Positions 60,231-64,000 of a stretch of 64,000 bases of DNA are shown here, piece by piece. The stretch spans positions 1,116,001 to 1,180,000 of the forward strand of contig NZ_JAAIKC010000001.1 of the NCBI RefSeq assembly GCF_010820665.1, given 5' to 3'. Source of the DNA: Paenibacillus sp. SYP-B3998. GTDB lineage: Bacteria; Bacillota; Bacilli; Paenibacillales; NBRC-103111. Positions within the stretch are counted from its first letter, which is position 1. Every line of letters begins with the position of its first letter. The notes under the pieces are model-generated. The model did not search any database, was not told the origin of the DNA, and worked only from the letters and a program-made list of their open reading frames with translations. A program made the position numbers and the translations under genes.

Positions 60231-61304
60231 ATGCAAAAAAATGATGGAATGAATTACGCGCCCAAAGGAAAACCAAACGCGGTTGTTAATAAAGGGGAGT
60301 TCGTGTTCGCAGCCATCGGGCTTGATCACGGTCACATTTATGGAATGAGCAATGGGCTTCAGGAAGCGGGTGCTGAGCTGAAATGGGTGTACGATCCAGA
60401 TGTTGCCAAGGTACAGGCCTTTTGCCAAAGATACCCGCATGTTCAGGCGGCTGCGTCAGAACAGGAGATTCTACAGGATGCCGAAGTGAAACTGGTCGCT
60501 GGTGCTGCCGTGCCTTCAGAGCGCGGGGCGCTTGGCATTCGTGTTATGAACCACGGTAAACATTATTTTACCGACAAGTCTCCCTTTACATCATTGGAAC
60601 AGCTTAATGCTGCCAAGGCTAAAGTTCAAGAGACGGGACTAAAACATGCTGTTTACTATAGTGAACGGCTGCATGTGGAGAGCGCAGTCTTTGCTGGACA
60701 ACTGATTCAAGAAGGTGCGATTGGACGTGTTGTTCAAGTAATGGGACTAGGGCCTCATCGCCTTCATGCATCTTCGCGTCCTGAATGGTTTTTCAAAAAA
60801 GAAAATTACGGCGGAATATTATGCGATATCGGCAGTCATCAGATTGAGCAATTTCTTTATTATGCTGGTTGTAAGGACGCGACAATCGCAAGTAGTAAGG
60901 TGGCGAACTATCATAGCAAGGATTATCCTGAGCTTGAGGATTTTGGCGACGCTACATTGATTGGCGATAATGGGGCTACGAACTATTTTCGCGTAGACTG
61001 GCTGACGCCAGATGGACTTGGCACTTGGGGCGATGGGCGGACCATCATTTTGGGGACAGAAGGTTATATTGAGCTTCGCAAATATATCGATGTAGCGCGT
61101 GATCCCCAAGGAGATCAACTGTATGTAGTTAACGGACAAGGAGAAAAGCACTACAGCCTGCATGGGCAAGTAGGCTTTCCTTACTTTGGTCAGTTGATTC
61201 TTGACTGCATGCACGGTACAGAATCTGCCATGACGCAAGCGCACACGTTCAAAGCGGCAGAGCTTTGTTTACTTGCTCAGCAGCAAGCGGTTCGCGTAGA
61301 GTAG
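60231..61304 (+). CDS. Gfo/Idh/MocA oxidoreductase 2, divergent nucleotide loop
   Basis: A 357-residue protein of the same superfamily. ATG at 60231 follows GGGGGAATCG. The first strand-loop reads FVFAAIGLDHGHIYGMSNGL, so the usual GxGxxG is altered to G-L-D-H-G-H, as in the subset of MocA-like proteins of sugar gene clusters. NHGKHYFTDKSPFTSLEQL replaces the EKP segment with DKSP, keeping the Lys. The C-terminal half shows GGILCDIGSHQIEQFLYYAGC. It probably works in the same pathway as its partner. Confidence 0.88.
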   Translation: MQKNDGMNYAPKGKPNAVVNKGEFVFAAIGLDHGHIYGMSNGLQEAGAELKWVYDPDVAKVQAFCQRYPHVQAAASEQEILQDAEVKLVAGAAVPSERGALGIRVMNHGKHYFTDKSPFTSLEQLNAAKAKVQETGLKHAVYYSERLHVESAVFAGQLIQEGAIGRVVQVMGLGPHRLHASSRPEWFFKKENYGGILCDIGSHQIEQFLYYAGCKDATIASSKVANYHSKDYPELEDFGDATLIGDNGATNYFRVDWLTPDGLGTWGDGRTIILGTEGYIELRKYIDVARDPQGDQLYVVNGQGEKHYSLHGQVGFPYFGQLILDCMHGTESAMTQAHTFKAAELCLLAQQQAVRVE

Positions 61305-61389
61305 ATACATAGGGATTCGATGAAAGCCTGCATCGGCTTGGAGAGATGCTTTTTGGCATGATCAAAGCTGAGTTTGCTGTTTTGAATTT

Positions 61390-61424
61390 GGGTAGTGTAG
61401 CGGTAATTTATCGCTATACTACCC
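61390..61424. terminator. Hairpin between the oxidoreductase and nuclease genes
   Basis: GGGTAGTGTAGCG (61390-61402) pairs with CGCTATACTACCC (61412-61424) with one wobble. T-runs are short on both sides, so terminator strength is uncertain. Confidence 0.6.
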
Positions 61425-61456
61425 ATTTTGCGTTTCCCCTTTAGGATCGATTTCGG

Positions 61457-61966
61457 CTATTTTTTCGCATCGAAAGCACGATCGTAATCCTTCCATAAAC
61501 CTTTGCTTTTCGCACGGGCTTGCTCTTGATCTTTTTTAAATGAATCCGCGTATTTGACATTGGGAGGGAATGTTGCCATTCGTGCAAATCCTTCCTGGAC
61601 TAAAGTGCGGTTGAAAAGTTCATCTCCGATCCAAACGTAAGCAAGTAGACGATCGAAACGATCTTCTTTCTCCACATCGAATTCAAGATCTACGGATTGC
61701 TTCTCCAAACGTTTTTTCGTGTAATCGCTAGCTTCCTTCCCATAAAACATAACGGGTGTATTCGGCTTCTTCGTTTCTGGCGTGTCTACACCAATTAAAC
61801 GGACCTTTTCCTTCTTCCCCGCGCGCGTCACCTCTAAAGTGTCTCCGTCGACGATCCGTTCCACTTTTACGCGTTCTCGACCAGGCACTGAGGTTGTTTT
61901 GCTGGCGCATCCAGCTGTAACCGAGATAACTAGGAATAGACAAAGAGCAACGCTCCATGTACGCAT
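61457..61966 (-). CDS. Staphylococcal nuclease-like lipoprotein
   Basis: A 169-residue lipoprotein: signal with lipobox VTAGC, Cys20 as anchor. The SNase fold is complete. VERIVDGDTLEV (36-46) holds the calcium Asp, VRLIGVDTPET has Arg56 and Glu64 with the same eight-residue spacing as Arg35/Glu43 of S. aureus nuclease, and DRFDRLLAYVW has Arg106, equivalent to Arg87. GLWKDYDRAF closes the domain. YncB/YhcR-like surface nucleases degrade external DNA or RNA. The start follows TGGAGG. Confidence 0.93.
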   Translation of the reverse strand: MRTWSVALCLFLVISVTAGCASKTTSVPGRERVKVERIVDGDTLEVTRAGKKEKVRLIGVDTPETKKPNTPVMFYGKEASDYTKKRLEKQSVDLEFDVEKEDRFDRLLAYVWIGDELFNRTLVQEGFARMATFPPNVKYADSFKKDQEQARAKSKGLWKDYDRAFDAKK

Positions 61967-61980
61967 GCTGCACCTCCAGT

Positions 61981-62014
61981 GCGTTTTGCTTTAGCAAAAC
62001 TTTTCTTCGTAAGC
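61981..62014 (-). repeat. Dispersed repeat, minus-strand copy
   Basis: Read on the minus strand it begins GCTTACGAAGAAAAGTTTTG and ends CTAAAGCAAAACGC. It matches 20830-20860 at about 28 of 31 positions with one gap. It lies in the upstream region of the nuclease gene. Confidence 0.6.
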
Positions 62015-62111
62015 TCAAGTTCTGATGTATCAGGTTAGAGGTTAGCATGGTGTACAGGTTTAAATCAAGTGCTTTCCTTTCATACTAGGAGAAAAAGGTG
62101 GTGTCAAGTGT

Positions 62112-63881
62112 ATGAATTGGGATCCAACTCGACCACTGATCGTGCAAAATGATTTGTCTGTGCTGCTGGAGACGCACCATTTGGAATTTGAACAGGTTCG
62201 CCGTACTTTGTCACGTTTCGCAGTTCTTCTTAAAAGTCCTGATCATCTTCACACGTATCGCATTACGCCGTTATCACTATGGAACGCTGCGGCCGCTGGG
62301 ATGCAGATTGAGGAGATGCTCTCTTTTCTGCAAAGCTATGCGAAGTTCGGGGTTCCTACTCATGTCATGAGCAGCATTCGGAAATATTCGAAGCGGTATG
62401 GGCTGCTGCGCTTGGAAAATGTGGGGCACGAGCTTTACCTTGTTAGTGACGATACGGTGGTGCTCAAAGAGATTTGTGGTTTTAATGTGCTGAAGTGCTG
62501 CTTGCAGGATGTACGTGGGGAACGGGCTATTGCCATTTCAGCTGACCATAGAGGGTTTATTAAACAGGAGCTTATCAAGTTGGGCTATCCGGTTGAAGAT
62601 TTGGCGGCCTACCGAAGGGGGGAGTATATGCATATTTCACTTCTCGATGCTATGGATGAGGTCGAAACGCCATTCCAGCTGCGTGATTACCAGAAACATG
62701 CTGTCGATGCATTTCAGCGCATCGGTGACGGTGGAGGTGTTGGAAGCGGCGTCTTAGTACTTCCATGCGGCGCCGGGAAGACAGTGGTTGGCATCGCGGC
62801 TATGGCCAGATGCAGCTGCGCGACATTAATTCTCACCTCCAATGTCACCTCTGTTCGGCAATGGAAACGAGAAATATTAGCCAAAACAGGCCTCTCCGAA
62901 GCGGATGTTGGGGAGTATAACGGAACTTGTAAAGATGTGAGGCCCATTACAATCGCCACCTATCAGATTTTGACGCATCGTGGGAAGAAGGAGGATGAAT
63001 TTTCGCATATGCGACTCTTTAATGAACGAGAGTGGGGGTTGATTATTTATGACGAGGTACACCTTCTTCCTGCGCCTGTATTTCGAGCTACGGCTAACAT
63101 TCAAGCAACGCGCAGACTCGGATTAACGGCAACCTTAATTCGAGAAGACGGCCGGGAAGATGACGTTTTCTCTTTAGTTGGACCCAAACGCTACGAGATG
63201 GCATGGAAAGAGCTGGAGGCTAAGGGCTGGATCGCTAAAGTGGCTTGTAAGGAGATACGGGTGCCGCTTTCCTCATACGATCAAGATCGCTACGGATCCG
63301 CTGGTGCAAGGCAGCAATTTAGAATGGCTGGAGAAAATGTAGCCAAGCTTAAAGTGATTGATCATTTACTGCAGATACATGCGAACGAACAAATACTGAT
63401 CATCGGTCAATACATTGACCAATTGAAGCGGATTGCCGCGCATACAGGAGCTTCCTTGATTAGCGGAGGCATGGCTCATGACGACCGAGAGGAGCTGTAT
63501 GAGCGTTTTAAAACTGGCAGCGTCTCTCTGCTAATCGTGTCGAAAGTAGCGAATTTTGCTGTTGATTTACCTGATGCTGCCGTAGCCATCCAAGTGTCTG
63601 GCAGTTATGGCTCCAGACAAGAGGAAGCACAGCGGCTCGGTCGGATTCTTCGGCCCAAAAGCAGCGGCGCTAATGTGGCTGTTTTTTATTCTCTCATTAG
63701 CGAAGATACGAAAGAACAGGACTTCGCTATCAAGCGGCAGTTGTTCCTCGTTGAGCAGGGCTACCAATATAGGATTAGCTCATGGAAGGAAGATGGACAG
63801 AACTTACGAGAGGAAGGCCAAGATGAGGTACAAGCACATCTTCGAGAAAATGTCTCAGCCTTTGCGGGATTCGATAGCTGA
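62112..63881 (+). CDS. Bacterial XPB-type DNA helicase
   Basis: A 589-residue superfamily 2 helicase. The N-terminal 190 residues match the XPB-specific N-terminal region (TPLSLWNAAAAGMQIEEMLSFL, VPTHVMSSIRKYSKRYG). Motifs: Q/RDYQKHAVDAF, Walker A LPCGAGKTVVG, TSNVTSVRQWKRE, YDEVHLLPAPVF (DEVH), GLTATLIREDGRED, which contains the XPB RED motif, then KVANFAVDLPDA and QRLGRILRPKS in the second lobe. XPB unwinds DNA in eukaryotic repair; bacterial members occur sporadically and are of unclear function. The next gene overlaps it by 59 bases. Confidence 0.93.
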   Translation: MNWDPTRPLIVQNDLSVLLETHHLEFEQVRRTLSRFAVLLKSPDHLHTYRITPLSLWNAAAAGMQIEEMLSFLQSYAKFGVPTHVMSSIRKYSKRYGLLRLENVGHELYLVSDDTVVLKEICGFNVLKCCLQDVRGERAIAISADHRGFIKQELIKLGYPVEDLAAYRRGEYMHISLLDAMDEVETPFQLRDYQKHAVDAFQRIGDGGGVGSGVLVLPCGAGKTVVGIAAMARCSCATLILTSNVTSVRQWKREILAKTGLSEADVGEYNGTCKDVRPITIATYQILTHRGKKEDEFSHMRLFNEREWGLIIYDEVHLLPAPVFRATANIQATRRLGLTATLIREDGREDDVFSLVGPKRYEMAWKELEAKGWIAKVACKEIRVPLSSYDQDRYGSAGARQQFRMAGENVAKLKVIDHLLQIHANEQILIIGQYIDQLKRIAAHTGASLISGGMAHDDREELYERFKTGSVSLLIVSKVANFAVDLPDAAVAIQVSGSYGSRQEEAQRLGRILRPKSSGANVAVFYSLISEDTKEQDFAIKRQLFLVEQGYQYRISSWKEDGQNLREEGQDEVQAHLRENVSAFAGFDS

Positions 63882-64000
63882 ACAAGCATGGTGCCAAAAT
63901 CTCATTAAGCAAGGTACGGAGATGACTGATCTTCTTACCGATAAAAATCACCTTGCTGTGCTATTGAAACATATGTCTATAGCGGAGACACAGACACTTC
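63823..64000 (+). CDS. Start of a gene overlapping the XPB helicase, cut by the window
   Basis: ATG at 63823 follows AGGAAGG and opens a frame to the window end (at least 59 residues: RYKHIFEKMSQPLRDSIAEQAWC…MTDLLTDKNHLAVLLKHMSIAET). It overlaps the helicase by 59 bases in another frame, which implies translational coupling. Helicase-associated proteins often follow XPB in Paenibacillus-like genomes, but the visible part is too short to confirm. A start at the later ATG at 63850 is also possible. Confidence 0.55.
   Translation, partial: MRYKHIFEKMSQPLRDSIAEQAWCQNLIKQGTEMTDLLTDKNHLAVLLKHMSIAETQTL

Overview
The window is a chromosomal segment of an endospore-forming, low-to-mid GC Firmicute, most likely Paenibacillus or a close relative. 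This is inferred from gene content and protein likeness, because no rRNA is present. Supporting signs are strong AGGAGG-type ribosome binding sites with frequent GTG/TTG starts, a Tyr T-box leader, CcpA, a cotB/cotG/cotH-like spore-coat cluster, a YjcZ-like small protein, YlaN, YktB and YugN. No phage, insertion sequence, tRNA, rRNA or CRISPR array was seen.

Layout. 0-9.9 kb: the end of an MFS transporter, a secreted repeat protein, YktB, a stalk-domain protein, a divergent two-component system / ABC-2 exporter locus, and several small genes. 9.9-16.8 kb: a sugar operon (two permeases, binding lipoprotein, LacI regulator, BadF-type kinase, GH4 6-phospho-glycosidase) behind a sigma-A promoter with LacI-type palindromes. 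16.8-23.1 kb: a hexonate operon (LacI regulator, LarA-superfamily enzyme, gluconokinase, UxuB-like SDR, 6-phosphogluconate dehydrogenase). 23.1-28 kb: aroK, rhodanese, paired fluoride channels, a divergent aroA, C39-like peptidase, CoA-binding protein. 28-35.7 kb: a Q/N/S/Y-rich repeat protein, GlcNAc/glucose-type PTS EIICBA with Enzyme I, DJ-1 protein, ccpA, mtnN. 35.8-39.8 kb: acuC and acuA divergent from acsA. 39.8-48 kb: class A PBP, T-box-tyrS, rpsD, GAF-GGDEF protein. 48-56.9 kb: VTT protein, HPr-like protein without the active-site His, ylaN, the spore-coat cluster, CAX exchanger, Asp23 protein, ftsW, yugN. 57-64 kb: M20 amidohydrolase, CBS protein, two Gfo/Idh/MocA oxidoreductases, SNase-like lipoprotein, bacterial XPB helicase and the start of an overlapping gene.

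How genes work together. Carbon control recurs: two dedicated LacI regulators, CcpA, Enzyme I, a PTS permease, an HPr-like protein that keeps Ser46 but not His15, and a cre-like site at acsA. The most unusual set is the hexonate operon. It looks like a gnt operon whose permease is absent and which contains a LarA-family protein with all four catalytic residues at LarA-like spacing plus a mannonate-oxidoreductase-like SDR. Together these could carry fructuronate or mannonate to gluconate, 6-phosphogluconate and ribulose-5-phosphate (inference). The second notable set is the coat cluster: a CotH-type kinase beside a 93-residue protein made of a KSGGNKS(R/Q)GG decapeptide repeat, plus CotB-like proteins.
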